Notes: generated from the sequence alone by a model not told the origin. Shown: positions 1 to 7,339, counted from the stretch's first letter. The stretch: DNA of 7,959 nt from Spirochaetota bacterium (GCA_003641675.1 QNBI01000071.1:1-7959), one strand, 5' to 3'. Translations and numbers: made by a program.

Positions 1-462
1 TTCGATCTGGAAAAACTCAGGTATCATAAAATAATAATAATGGCAGATGCAGATGTGGATGGTTCGCATATACGGACACTTCTATTAACATTTTTCTTTA
101 GATACATGAAAGAACTAATAGAAAATGGGCACATTTTCCTTGCAATGCCGCCTTTGTATAAAATATCAAAGGGTAAAACTGTTTATTATGCATATGATGA
201 AGCAGAAAAAGAAAAAAGATTAAAGGCTTACAGTAAAGGCAATAATGTCTCTGTGCAGAGGTACAAAGGCCTGGGAGAGATGAACCCGGAACAACTCTGG
301 GATACTACTATGGATCCTGAGAAGAGAAACATAATTCAAGTAAAACTTGAGGATGCAGTAGAGGCAGAGGAAATATTTACCACTCTTATGGGCGGTAATG
401 TAGAGCCGAGAAGAAAGTTTATAGAGGAAAATGCCTTATCTGTAACAAATCTTGATATATAA
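1..462 (+). CDS. gyrB: DNA gyrase subunit B, C-terminal part (5' end outside window)
   Basis: GyrB is the ATPase subunit of DNA gyrase, the type IIA topoisomerase that introduces negative supercoils as a GyrA2GyrB2 complex. The frame is open from base 1 ([14 protein letters not shown]...), so only the last 153 residues are present and the ATPase and transducer domains lie upstream. The fragment opens in the TOPRIM domain: [17 protein letters not shown] carries the acidic DxDxD triad (codons at 46-48, 52-54 and 58-60) that binds the catalytic metal ions. The diagnostic [15 protein letters not shown] motif and a C-terminal NLDI end follow. The stretch between TOPRIM and [10 protein letters not shown] is short, so the large insertion of enterobacterial GyrB is absent. 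The residue before DADVDG is Ala, where Thr is usual. The stop (460-462) is 14 bp before the gyrA start, indicating one operon. ParE is the main alternative, but the gyrA partner makes GyrB much more likely. Confidence 0.96.
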   Translation, partial: FDLEKLRYHKIIIMADADVDGSHIRTLLLTFFFRYMKELIENGHIFLAMPPLYKISKGKTVYYAYDEAEKEKRLKAYSKGNNVSVQRYKGLGEMNPEQLWDTTMDPEKRNIIQVKLEDAVEAEEIFTTLMGGNVEPRRKFIEENALSVTNLDI

Positions 463-476
463 ATTGGGAGATTATT

Positions 477-2906
477 GTGGCTGAAAATATTGGAAAAGTT
501 ATCCCTATTGCAATAGAGGATGAAGTAAAAGAATCGTATATGAACTACGCAATGTCTGTTATTGTAAGCAGAGCTCTTCCGGATGTCAAAGATGGATTAA
601 AACCGGTTCATAGAAGAATTCTCTATGCTATGAATGAAATGGGGCTTCGCCATGAGAGGCCGTATAAAAAAACTGCGAGGATTGTGGGTGATGTGCTTGG
701 TAAATATCATCCTCATGGGGACCAGTCAGTATATGACGCTCTCGTAAGGATGGCGCAGGATTTTTCTCTGAGGTATCCGCTTATAGACGGGCAGGGAAAT
801 TTTGGATCAGTAGACGGCGATTCCCCTGCTGCTATGAGATATACAGAGGCAAGGCTTGCCGGAATCGCAAATGAAGTTCTTCGAGATATTAATAAGGAAA
901 CAGTTAATTTCGGTCCTAATTATGACGGATCCATGCAGGAGCCTCTCGTACTTCCGAGTGCTCTTCCCGTTTTACTTATTAACGGCTCAAGCGGAATTGC
1001 GGTTGGTATGGCTACGAATCTTGCACCGCATAATTTAAAAGAAGTAGCAAAGGCAATTATTGCAGAGATAGATAATCCTGAAATAACGACGAAAGAACTT
1101 ATGCATTATATTAAAGGTCCTGATTTTCCGACAGGAGGGATTATTTTTGGAAAGTCGGGAATAAGGGATGCCTACAGTACGGGCAGGGGTAAGATAGTTG
1201 TCCGTGCGCGTGTGGTTTTGGAAACTGTAAAATCAGGAAAGGAAATAATTGTAGTTAACGAACTGCCTTACCAGGTTAATAAGGCAAATTTAATTATTAA
1301 GATTGCAGACCTTGTAAGAGAGGGAAGAATAGAGGGAATAAGTGATTTAAGAGATGAGTCGGATCGACATGGTATGAGAATAGTTATTGAATTAAAAAGA
1401 GGTATTAAACCAAGGTTAATACTTAATCAGCTTTTTACACACACATCGCTTCAGGTTAATTTTGCCGTTAATAATTTAGCCTTAGTAGATGGATTACCGA
1501 AAGTCCTAAAACTAAAAGAACTTGTAGGACTTTTCATTAAGCACAGGGAAGAGGTAATTACAAGAAGGGCAAAGTACGATCTGAAAAAAGCGGAAGAACG
1601 CGCGCATATTCTAAAAGGTCTTGTAATAGCCCTGAAGAATATCGATGAGGTCGTTGCAATAATTAAGAAATCGAGGAATGTGGAAACAGCCAGAAACAAT
1701 TTAATGAAGAGATTTAAGCTTTCGGAAATTCAGGCACAGGCTATTCTGGATATGAGGCTTCAGAAATTAACTTCTCTCGAAACAAAAAAGATAGAGGAGG
1801 AACTAAAGGCAATCCTTGCACAGATAAAGTACTTGAAAGAACTTCTGGCAAGTGAAGAGAAAATATTAAATATTGTTAAGAAAGAAACTGAAGAAATAGC
1901 AAAAAAATACGGAGATGAAAGAAGAACAGAGATACTTAATGAGGAAGTTGAAGAAATAAATATAGAAGATTTAATAGCAAAAGAGGATATGGTTATTCTT
2001 ATTTCTCACAACAACTTAATTAAACGTATTCCTGTTTCTGCATATAGAAGTCAAAATAGAGGCGGAAGGGGGAGTTCTGCTGTAAATTTGAGAACAGGAG
2101 ATTTTATAGAGAAGATATTTATAGCATCTACTCATGATTATATTTTGTTCATTACAAGTGAGGGCTTATCTTACTGGCTTAAGGTATATGAAATCCCTGA
2201 AGGTTCAAGAGCATCAAGGGGTCAAAGCATAAAAACACTCTTATCTATTTCCAATAACGAAGAGATTACAGCAGTAGAATCATTGAGTGAGTTCTCTGAT
2301 AAAACATTTATCTTTATGGCAACAAATAAGGGAACCGTAAAAAGGGTCACTTCGAAAGATTTTAGGAATGCAAGGGCGAGGGGAATAAGAGCAATAAGAC
2401 TTGATAAAAATGAACGGCTAATAAGTGCAAAGTTGACAAGCGGTGAGAAAGATGTTGTATTGGTGACAAGGAGGGGAAATGCGCTTCGGTTTAAAGAATC
2501 GAAGGTCAGGGTGATGGGAAGAGCATCTCATGGAGTACAGGGAATAAAGCTTATAAATAATGATGAACTTGCCGGTATTGTGATAATAGAAGAAAAAGAA
2601 AAGATGTTTGTTATCTCGCAGAATGGGTATGGGAAAAGAGTAAAATACGACCTTTTTACAAATCACGGAAGAGCTACAAGGGGTCAGATATGTTACAAGG
2701 TAAATGATAAAAGCGGTGAAATAGCAGGTGTGCTTTCTGTAAAGAAAAACGATGATATAGTATGCATTACATCTCAGGGCGTGGCAATAAAGATAAGTCA
2801 GAAGAGAATTCCAAGTCAGGGGAAAGGTGCTTTAGGTGTAAAAATAGTAAATATTAATAAACCGGATATAGTTGTTGGTGTTGCAAGAGCCGAAAAGGAT
2901 ACCTGA
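477..2906 (+). CDS. gyrA: DNA gyrase subunit A
   Basis: GyrA is the DNA breakage-reunion subunit of gyrase (809 aa, a normal length). The GTG start at 477 is chosen because GGGAG (466-470) lies 6 nt upstream and the reading frame matches the family N-terminus ([20 protein letters not shown]). The winged-helix domain carries the catalytic Arg121-Tyr122 pair in [10 protein letters not shown]. The numbering is identical to E. coli GyrA, including Ile174 in GIAVGMATN, the DNA-intercalating position. The quinolone-determining segment is [10 protein letters not shown] (78-87), with Gln83 and Asp87. Residues of about 360-490 form the Lys/Glu-rich coiled coil and C-gate (ILDMRLQKL). The C-terminal beta-pinwheel begins near residue 500 and carries a GyrA box, QNRGGRG (526-532). 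This box supports gyrase rather than topoisomerase IV, although its second residue is Asn instead of the usual Arg/Lys. There is no acidic C-terminal tail. No terminator is visible after the TGA, so transcription may continue into parAB. Confidence 0.97.
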   Translation: MAENIGKVIPIAIEDEVKESYMNYAMSVIVSRALPDVKDGLKPVHRRILYAMNEMGLRHERPYKKTARIVGDVLGKYHPHGDQSVYDALVRMAQDFSLRYPLIDGQGNFGSVDGDSPAAMRYTEARLAGIANEVLRDINKETVNFGPNYDGSMQEPLVLPSALPVLLINGSSGIAVGMATNLAPHNLKEVAKAIIAEIDNPEITTKELMHYIKGPDFPTGGIIFGKSGIRDAYSTGRGKIVVRARVVLETVKSGKEIIVVNELPYQVNKANLIIKIADLVREGRIEGISDLRDESDRHGMRIVIELKRGIKPRLILNQLFTHTSLQVNFAVNNLALVDGLPKVLKLKELVGLFIKHREEVITRRAKYDLKKAEERAHILKGLVIALKNIDEVVAIIKKSRNVETARNNLMKRFKLSEIQAQAILDMRLQKLTSLETKKIEEELKAILAQIKYLKELLASEEKILNIVKKETEEIAKKYGDERRTEILNEEVEEINIEDLIAKEDMVILISHNNLIKRIPVSAYRSQNRGGRGSSAVNLRTGDFIEKIFIASTHDYILFITSEGLSYWLKVYEIPEGSRASRGQSIKTLLSISNNEEITAVESLSEFSDKTFIFMATNKGTVKRVTSKDFRNARARGIRAIRLDKNERLISAKLTSGEKDVVLVTRRGNALRFKESKVRVMGRASHGVQGIKLINNDELAGIVIIEEKEKMFVISQNGYGKRVKYDLFTNHGRATRGQICYKVNDKSGEIAGVLSVKKNDDIVCITSQGVAIKISQKRIPSQGKGALGVKIVNINKPDIVVGVARAEKDT

Positions 2907-2918
2907 TCCGGTAAAAAT

Positions 2919-2934
2919 TGTTTCACGTGAAACA
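2919..2934. promoter_or_regulatory. parS: parS centromere site, ParB-binding palindrome
   Basis: TGTTTCACGTGAAACA is a perfect 16-bp palindrome, extending to 18 bp with flanking T/A (2918-2935). It matches the widely conserved chromosomal parS consensus TGTTNCACGTGAAACA at every position. ParB-CTP clamps load at such sites and spread over neighbouring DNA, recruiting ParA and SMC. The site lies 12 bp after the gyrA stop and 71 bp before the parA start, so the centromere sits beside the genes for its own binding proteins. It could also let ParB influence parAB transcription. It is not a terminator, because no T-run follows the palindrome. No other copy was found in the window. Confidence 0.95.
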
Positions 2935-2966
2935 AAATACCTCTTTTATCAATTTACTCGGTATGA

Positions 2967-2981
2967 TAGGTTATAAACCTA
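2967..2981. repeat. short perfect inverted repeat upstream of parA
   Basis: TAGGTT-ATA-AACCTA is a 15-bp inverted repeat with perfect 6-bp arms and a 3-bp centre, ending 24 bp before the parA ATG. It directly follows a -10-like TATGAT (2962-2967), and its first base is the last base of that hexamer. No good -35 box is visible at the right distance from the hexamer. The position suits an operator for autoregulation of parAB, as many ParA or ParB proteins repress their own promoter, but this is inference. It could equally be a chance AT-rich palindrome. The 3-nt loop makes a strong RNA hairpin unlikely. Confidence 0.5.
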
Positions 2982-3005
2982 CTGGAAATCTGCGGGAAAT
3001 AAATT

Positions 3006-3761
3006 ATGGCTAAGATTATAGTTTTTGCAAATCAGAAAGGCGGTGTGGGTAAAACCACAACAGCTGTAAACTTAAGTGCGTATCTTGCAGATATGGGAAA
3101 GAAAATTCTCCTTGTTGATTTTGACCCTCAGAGCAATTCATCGAGCAGCCTTGGTTTTTATGGGAAATCACCCGGAATTTATGAAGCAATTATGGGTAAG
3201 AATAAGGCAGAAAATGTGCTCTATAAAACGGATATAGATAAACTTTGTATAATTCCTTCCAGTATTAATCTGGCCGGTGCAACGGTGGAACTTGTAAATG
3301 AAAGATATAGAGAGTTTTTTTTAAAAGGGGTGGTGGCCAAGTTAAACGATTCTTTTGATTATATTTTTATTGACTGCCCGCCCTCCCTGGGGCTCCTTAC
3401 TCTAAATGGACTTGTAGCAGCAAGCCATGTAATAATTCCTCTGCAATGTGAATATTTCGCATTGGAAGGTTTGTCTCTTCTTCTTGATACTGTTAAAAGG
3501 GTTCAGGAGAAATTAAATCCAGGTTTAACTATTGGAGGAATTGTTTTTACAATGTACGATACACGCACAAGAATAGCCCATGAAGTTGTTCAGGAAGTTG
3601 TGAACCTATTTAAGGATAGGGTTTTTCATACAATTATTCCGAGAAATGTGCGTTTAAGCGAAGCGCCGTCCTTTGCAAAGCCTATAAGTATTTATGATCC
3701 TGAATGTTCGGGTGCAAAAAGCTATAAAAAATTAGCCGAAGAGGTAATCCGCAATGTCTAA
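3006..3761 (+). CDS. parA: Chromosome-partitioning ATPase ParA (Soj type)
   Basis: ParA/Soj is a deviant-Walker P-loop ATPase. Its ATP dimer binds DNA nonspecifically and is driven off by ParB bound at parS, which moves or separates the origins and can influence initiation. The protein is 251 aa, the short chromosomal type without an N-terminal helix-turn-helix. The deviant Walker A motif KGGVGKTT is at residues 11-18, with both the signature and catalytic lysines (K11, K16). VDFDPQSN (37-44) is the switch I region with the D40-containing A' motif, and FIDCPPSLGLL (121-131) is Walker B. The ATG at 3006 is preceded by a weak GGGAA (2994-2998), 7 nt away, and the protein begins directly with the usual MAKIIVFANQKGG. 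The 3' end overlaps parB by 8 bp, so the two are translationally coupled. A MinD-like or plasmid ParA is unlikely, given the parS and parB neighbours. Confidence 0.96.
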   Translation: MAKIIVFANQKGGVGKTTTAVNLSAYLADMGKKILLVDFDPQSNSSSSLGFYGKSPGIYEAIMGKNKAENVLYKTDIDKLCIIPSSINLAGATVELVNERYREFFLKGVVAKLNDSFDYIFIDCPPSLGLLTLNGLVAASHVIIPLQCEYFALEGLSLLLDTVKRVQEKLNPGLTIGGIVFTMYDTRTRIAHEVVQEVVNLFKDRVFHTIIPRNVRLSEAPSFAKPISIYDPECSGAKSYKKLAEEVIRNV

Positions 3762-4605
3762 AAAAGCATTGGGCAGAGGGATAGATGCCCTTTTAAAAAC
3801 AGAAAAAAGAGACTTTTCTTCTGTAATAGAGGTTCCGCTGGATTCTCTTGTGGTAAATCCATACCAGCCAAGGCAGGATTTTGATACCGAGACTCTAAAG
3901 GAATTAGCAGATTCTATCAAGCAGAAGGGTATTATTCAGCCTATCCTTGCAGAATCCAAAGATGATGGTAAATATTTAATAGTAGCGGGAGAAAGAAGGG
4001 TTAGAGCAGCAAGGATTGCCGGCCTAAGGGAAGTACCTGTTATTGTAAAGAGGTTTACAGAGGAGGAGAAGCTGGAGATTGCGCTTATAGAAAATATCCA
4101 GCGGGAGGACCTTTCTCCTATCGAGGAGGCCTATGCTTATAAAAGGCTTATTGATATTTCCAAATTGAACCAGGAAGAAATAGCTGCTAAGGTAGGTAGA
4201 AAAAGATCAACAGTTGCAAATACGCTGAGACTTTTAAAACTTGCGCCGCCCATACAGGAAGCCCTCCGTAAGGGCAGTATTACACCCGGCCATGCCCGTG
4301 CTCTTCTAATGGTGGAGGATTTGGAAAAGCGGAAGGTGCTCTTTAATAGAATTTTAAACAAAGGTTTATCTGTAAGACAGACGGAATCTGCCGCTTCTTT
4401 GTTTAAGAAAAAGGTAGATACCAGTAAGAATAAATCGCTGTCTTTAGAGAAAAAATTAACCCCGGAACTTAAGGATATTGAACAGAGACTTATAGATGCA
4501 TTCGGGACAAAAGTTTCCATTAAGGGGACAAATTCCCGCGGCAAAATAGAAATATCTTACTTTTCTTTAGACGATTTAAACCGTATTCTGGATATACTTT
4601 CCTAA
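3754..4605 (+). CDS. parB: Chromosome-partitioning protein ParB (Spo0J), parS-binding CTPase
   Basis: ParB binds parS, hydrolyses CTP and slides as a clamp to build the partition complex on which ParA acts. The protein is 283 aa, normal for chromosomal ParB. The N-terminus KKALGRGIDALL (3-14) is the conserved peptide that stimulates ParA ATPase. The CTP-binding domain shows NPYQPR (35-40), GERRVRA (79-85) and ENIQREDLSPIEEA (113-126). A helix-turn-helix follows (about 139-163, NQEEIAAKVGRKRSTVANTL), then ITPGHARALL (176-185). A charged linker (about 215-240) joins a C-terminal dimerisation domain (about 240-283). The ATG at 3754 lies inside the end of parA and has GAGGT (3741-3745) 8 nt upstream, implying coupled translation. 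The cognate parS is upstream of parA. No terminator is visible after the stop. Confidence 0.96.
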   Translation: MSKKALGRGIDALLKTEKRDFSSVIEVPLDSLVVNPYQPRQDFDTETLKELADSIKQKGIIQPILAESKDDGKYLIVAGERRVRAARIAGLREVPVIVKRFTEEEKLEIALIENIQREDLSPIEEAYAYKRLIDISKLNQEEIAAKVGRKRSTVANTLRLLKLAPPIQEALRKGSITPGHARALLMVEDLEKRKVLFNRILNKGLSVRQTESAASLFKKKVDTSKNKSLSLEKKLTPELKDIEQRLIDAFGTKVSIKGTNSRGKIEISYFSLDDLNRILDILS

Positions 4606-4691
4606 TCTGCAACCTAACATAAATTTGCATTTCGATTTGTACTACCTGTATTTAAAATATGTCTATAATTTAATACTAGAAAGGATGTGCA

Positions 4692-6119
4692 ATGTAAATT
4701 TTTAAAAACACGAAAATCGGTGCAAAGTTACTAATAGGTGAAGTGTCTTTAATGGAAAGGGCGGTTATTGCCGGCGCAAATGCAAATACTAATTCTAATT
4801 ATGAAACAAAAGTACTGTTTTTGCAGTTAAAAGAAAATACAGATAAAAAAGATGCTTTTTTTAGTTTTATCGACAGGGGTATAAAACAGGCAGAGCTGAA
4901 TATAGAAAGGCCCAAAAACACCCCTTTTGACATGCTTCCTGTTAATGCTAAGAATGCTAATGTTAAGATTAAAGTTTTGGCAGAGGAGTATGTAAAGAAT
5001 ATTGGGACAATTAATAATAATAAGGCGATTATACTAAAGAGTCTTGATAAAATAATAAACGATACTAATAAATTGGAGCAGAATGCTATAAACAGCACCA
5101 TGGAGAGCTTTAAAAATGCATATATACTTGTGCCGATAATTCTTGGTGTGTTTGTAATTCTTATTATAGCTTTTACCGTTATGATTTCTGCATCTATAAC
5201 CGGAATGACAGGTTCGGTTGTAAATATGCTTAAAAATATATCCGAGGGAGAGGGCGATTTAACCAAAAAGATTATTGTTAAATCCAATGATGAACTTGGA
5301 AAATTTGCAGAGTATTTTAACCTTTGTCGTCTGCGGCAATTGAGCAAATGATAGCATCTATTAAGAATATGACAGGGGTAGCTCATACTAAGCAGAAAAC
5401 TGCCAACAGATTAAAAGAGCTTGCTCAGAATGGACAGGATCAAGTATTTAAAAATACAGGGGTTAAAACGGAAATGATCGGGGTAATTCAGGATGTTGCT
5501 GATAAGACTAATCTTTTGGCTATTAATGCCGCTATAGAAGCTGCGCATGCCGGAGCTGCAGGAAAAGGATTTGCCGTAGTTGCCGATGAGATTAAAAAGC
5601 TTTCAGAAACAACCGGTTCAAATGTAAAAAATATTTCAATGATTCTGGAAGGCATTCTGGGTAGAATTGAACATAATGCAAAAACATCAGAAGAAACAGG
5701 TCAGGTTATGGAGAATATCTTTTCCGGTGTAGCTGAAATCACAGATGCAATTTCAGAGCTAATTCAGTGAATGGTGGAGCTTTCTGCGGCAAGCGACCAG
5801 ATTACAAGTGACTTAGGCAAGCTTATAAGAAGCACAGACGATGTAAAGAATTCGTCTGAAGGCATGAAAGAAAAAACCGTTTTGGTCGATGAAGTAGCTC
5901 AAAGAGTGTCTAATATTGCATAGGAAAATCTTTATGGCATAGAAGAAATAAGCAAAGGCATGAACGAAATAGTCCAGGCAACGAAGAATATCTCCGAACT
6001 GGGAACAAGAAATACGGAGAATCTTATCGTGTTGGAAGCAGAAATTTCGAGGTTTAAAAGTGGATGATACTTCTGCAGAACCTGGACTTGGAGATGAATT
6101 TCCGGAAGGTGAGATTTAA
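4692..6119 (+). pseudogene. Degraded methyl-accepting chemotaxis protein (multiple stops, frameshifts, deletions)
   Basis: An intact gene would encode a membrane chemoreceptor signalling to CheA/CheW. The original start is ATG 4692, with AAGGA (4681-4685) 6 nt before it and a perfect TATAAT at 4664-4669, although no -35 box is visible. Codon 2 is TAA (4695-4697). The frame then reads IFKNTKIGAKLLIG, a typical MCP start, but jumps straight to EVSLMERAVIAGAN, so the first membrane segment is missing. A ligand-domain remnant, one membrane helix (YILVPIILGVFVILIIAF) and a HAMP domain (GEGDLTKKI...SNDELGKF) follow. At about 5316-5327 the frame changes and the start of the signalling domain is lost. 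The second frame contains [19 protein letters not shown] and [12 protein letters not shown], the conserved signalling tip. It is interrupted by TGA 5768-5770 and TAG 5921-5923. It ends early at TGA 6065-6067 unless one A is removed from the run 6056-6059, which restores FKVDDTSAEPGLGDEFPEGEI up to TAA 6117-6119. It cannot make a functional receptor. Confidence 0.92.
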
Positions 6120-6167
6120 ATATAGTATCATTTACATTACTAATTAACTAACGTATATTTATAGCAT

Positions 6168-6358
6168 GTACTCTTAATACTGTTAATTACGATTTTTAAG
6201 CGAATAGAGAAAGCTGTATCCTACAACTTTGAACAGACAGGGCGCTGATAGCGGATGAATATCAGTGGAATTATTTTGATAAACATTCCTCTGAAGACTG
6301 CCGCAGAGACGTAATAAACCCAAAACTTGAAAAATTGGGACTGAAATTAAACCTTTAG
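6168..6358 (+). pseudogene. Small unidentified coding remnant in two frames
   Basis: The gap between the chemoreceptor remnant and the hydrolase (6120-6388) has no intact gene. One frame reads VLLILLITIFKRIEKAVSYN then FEQTGR up to a TGA at 6246-6248. The frame two bases further on is open from 6233 to a TAG at 6356-6358, and reads ALIADEYQWNYFDKHS then SEDCRRDVINPKLEKLGLKL from 6242. The two overlap near 6233-6245, so one small indel there would join them into a single chain of about 60 residues. The composition (W, Y, C, charged residues, varied codons) looks more like protein than the surrounding AT-rich DNA. No start codon, ribosome-binding site or recognised family could be assigned. It may be the 3' remnant of a deleted gene, consistent with the decay just upstream, or it may be chance. 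Confidence 0.3.
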
Positions 6359-6388
6359 TATTGTTCTAAAAAACATATGCAGAAAGCA

Positions 6389-7234
6389 TCAGTCTAAAAA
6401 GTTCATTATTTTTTGATTTACCTTTTCGGGATATTCAAGCAGAGGCGCATGTCCGCAATTATCCAGAATGTATAACTTAGAATTCGGGATTTTCTCCTTT
6501 GCCGTATATGCATACTTTAAAGGGATAACTCTGTCATTCTTTCCCCAGATAATTAGTGTTCTGGCTTTTATGGATTCAAGCTTGGGCAGAATAGGTGTCA
6601 ATATTTTCTTCTTTCCTCCGAATACCGTTGCACCGGATCTTAAAGCCTTTAGTATTGTTTTTTGCACGCCTGGAATATTAGCCATAGTGCACTCTAAATC
6701 TATCCAGTTTTTCTGCACAATATTGGGATTATAAACCATATATCTGAATTTTTTGCCGCAGTTCTTACGGCTCACATTGGATAGAAGTTCACCTACGATC
6801 GGTATAGTTAATATTCTTAAGGTAATAGTGAACTGTCTGCCTAAACCGCCGCTGTCTATAAGTATCAGCCTGTCGACCATTTCAGGATTATCAACGGCAA
6901 ACTGTAATGCCACTCCTCCTCCCATGGACCATCCTACTAAACTCGCTTTTTTTATTTCCAGAGCTTTCATGAAAGAACGGAGAAAAACCGAAAAGAAAGA
7001 GTAGGTGTATGAACCTTCCGGCTTTTCTGTTTTCCCGAAGCCGATCTGGTCAAAGGCGTATACCTTATGGCTGCTTGAGAGAGTCTTGAAAAGCATAAAC
7101 AGGCTTTCCATATACGACCCAAGGCCGTGCAGCAGAATAATCGGAAACCCTTTATTCCCTTCCTGCCAGTACCTTGTTTTTACCAGGTTAATATCAATAT
7201 ATCTGTCCATGGAAAAATTATATTTTAGATTCAT
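6389..7234 (-). CDS. Alpha/beta hydrolase fold protein
   Basis: This is a single-domain alpha/beta hydrolase (281 aa, normal length), probably cytoplasmic because no signal peptide is seen. The family cleaves esters, lactones, C-C bonds or similar, and the substrate cannot be told here. The oxyanion segment ILLHGLGS is at 33-40, AFDQIGFGKTEKP at 60-72, and the nucleophile elbow GWSMGG puts Ser103 in GxSxG. GKNDRVIP supplies Asp234 and NCGHAPLLEYPE supplies His262, so the triad is complete. Residues of about 130-220 form the variable cap. The start is uncertain. ATG 7234 has no Shine-Dalgarno and lies almost on a predicted promoter, whereas Met9 (ATG at 7210) gives MDRYIDINLVKTRYWQEG, which fits the usual N-terminus of relatives, but it has no ribosome-binding site either. 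The gene is convergent with the chemoreceptor remnant and divergent from the MFS gene. Confidence 0.9.
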   Translation of the reverse strand: MNLKYNFSMDRYIDINLVKTRYWQEGNKGFPIILLHGLGSYMESLFMLFKTLSSSHKVYAFDQIGFGKTEKPEGSYTYSFFSVFLRSFMKALEIKKASLVGWSMGGGVALQFAVDNPEMVDRLILIDSGGLGRQFTITLRILTIPIVGELLSNVSRKNCGKKFRYMVYNPNIVQKNWIDLECTMANIPGVQKTILKALRSGATVFGGKKKILTPILPKLESIKARTLIIWGKNDRVIPLKYAYTAKEKIPNSKLYILDNCGHAPLLEYPEKVNQKIMNFLD

Positions 7235-7241
7235 ATTTATA

Positions 7242-7270
7242 AATATATAATTTTTTTAATGCTGCAACAA
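7242..7270 (-). promoter_or_regulatory. Predicted sigma70-type promoter for the hydrolase gene
   Basis: Read on the - strand, TTGTTG (7270-7265) and TATATT (7247-7242) are separated by exactly 17 bp. Transcription would start about 7 bp later, practically at ATG 7234. That would make the message leaderless from that codon, or give a short leader of roughly 25 nt to the alternative start at 7210. The region is very AT-rich, so a chance match is possible. Confidence 0.42.
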
Positions 7271-7310
7271 CAATCTGTAAAAGAGGATAGGTTTATTACT
7301 TACAGCAAGG

Positions 7311-7339
7311 TTGCGCTATAATTTTAAATTTAATATACT
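7311..7339 (+). promoter_or_regulatory. Predicted sigma70-type promoter for the MFS gene
   Basis: TTGCGC (7311-7316) and TATACT (7334-7339) are 17 bp apart and face the transporter gene, leaving a leader of about 57 nt before its TTG. A perfect TATAAT (7317-7322) lies in the spacer and could be an alternative -10, but it lacks a convincing -35. The -35 matches the consensus in only three positions, so strength and identity are uncertain. Confidence 0.38.

Noticed and set aside
2907..3005. DnaA boxes or an oriC in the gyrA-parA spacer
   Set aside because: No TTATCCACA-like sites were seen there or in the other intergenic gaps.
4137..4544. 135-codon open frame on the - strand inside parB
   Set aside because: It is a complement of the highly conserved ParB coding frame, and no ribosome-binding site or motif supports it.
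4611..4616. AACCTA, and TAGGTT at 7288-7293, as extra half-sites of the palindrome before parA
   Set aside because: Single 6-mers are expected several times by chance in a window this size, and neither is part of an inverted repeat.
4799..5386. 195-codon open frame on the - strand
   Set aside because: It is antisense to the chemoreceptor remnant, whose + strand translation has clear MCP membrane and HAMP sequence. The - strand translation shows no family motif.
5768..5770. TGA read as selenocysteine or as a recoded tryptophan codon
   Set aside because: The gene also carries TAA and TAG stops, deletions and frameshifts, and TGA ends gyrA and the hydrolase normally. Simple decay explains it.
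6245..6265. Hairpin CTGATA...TATCAG as a possible terminator of the receptor gene
   Set aside because: The stem is only 6 bp of mixed strength with a 9-nt loop, and no T-run follows directly.
6255..6314. Short ATG frame MNISGIILINIPLKTAAET
   Set aside because: It has only 19 codons and no properly spaced ribosome-binding site, and it overlaps a more protein-like alternative frame.
6370..6389. ATGC/GCAT stem followed by TTTTTT on the - strand as hydrolase terminator
   Set aside because: The stem has only 4 bp and is separated from the T-run, so it is too weak to call.
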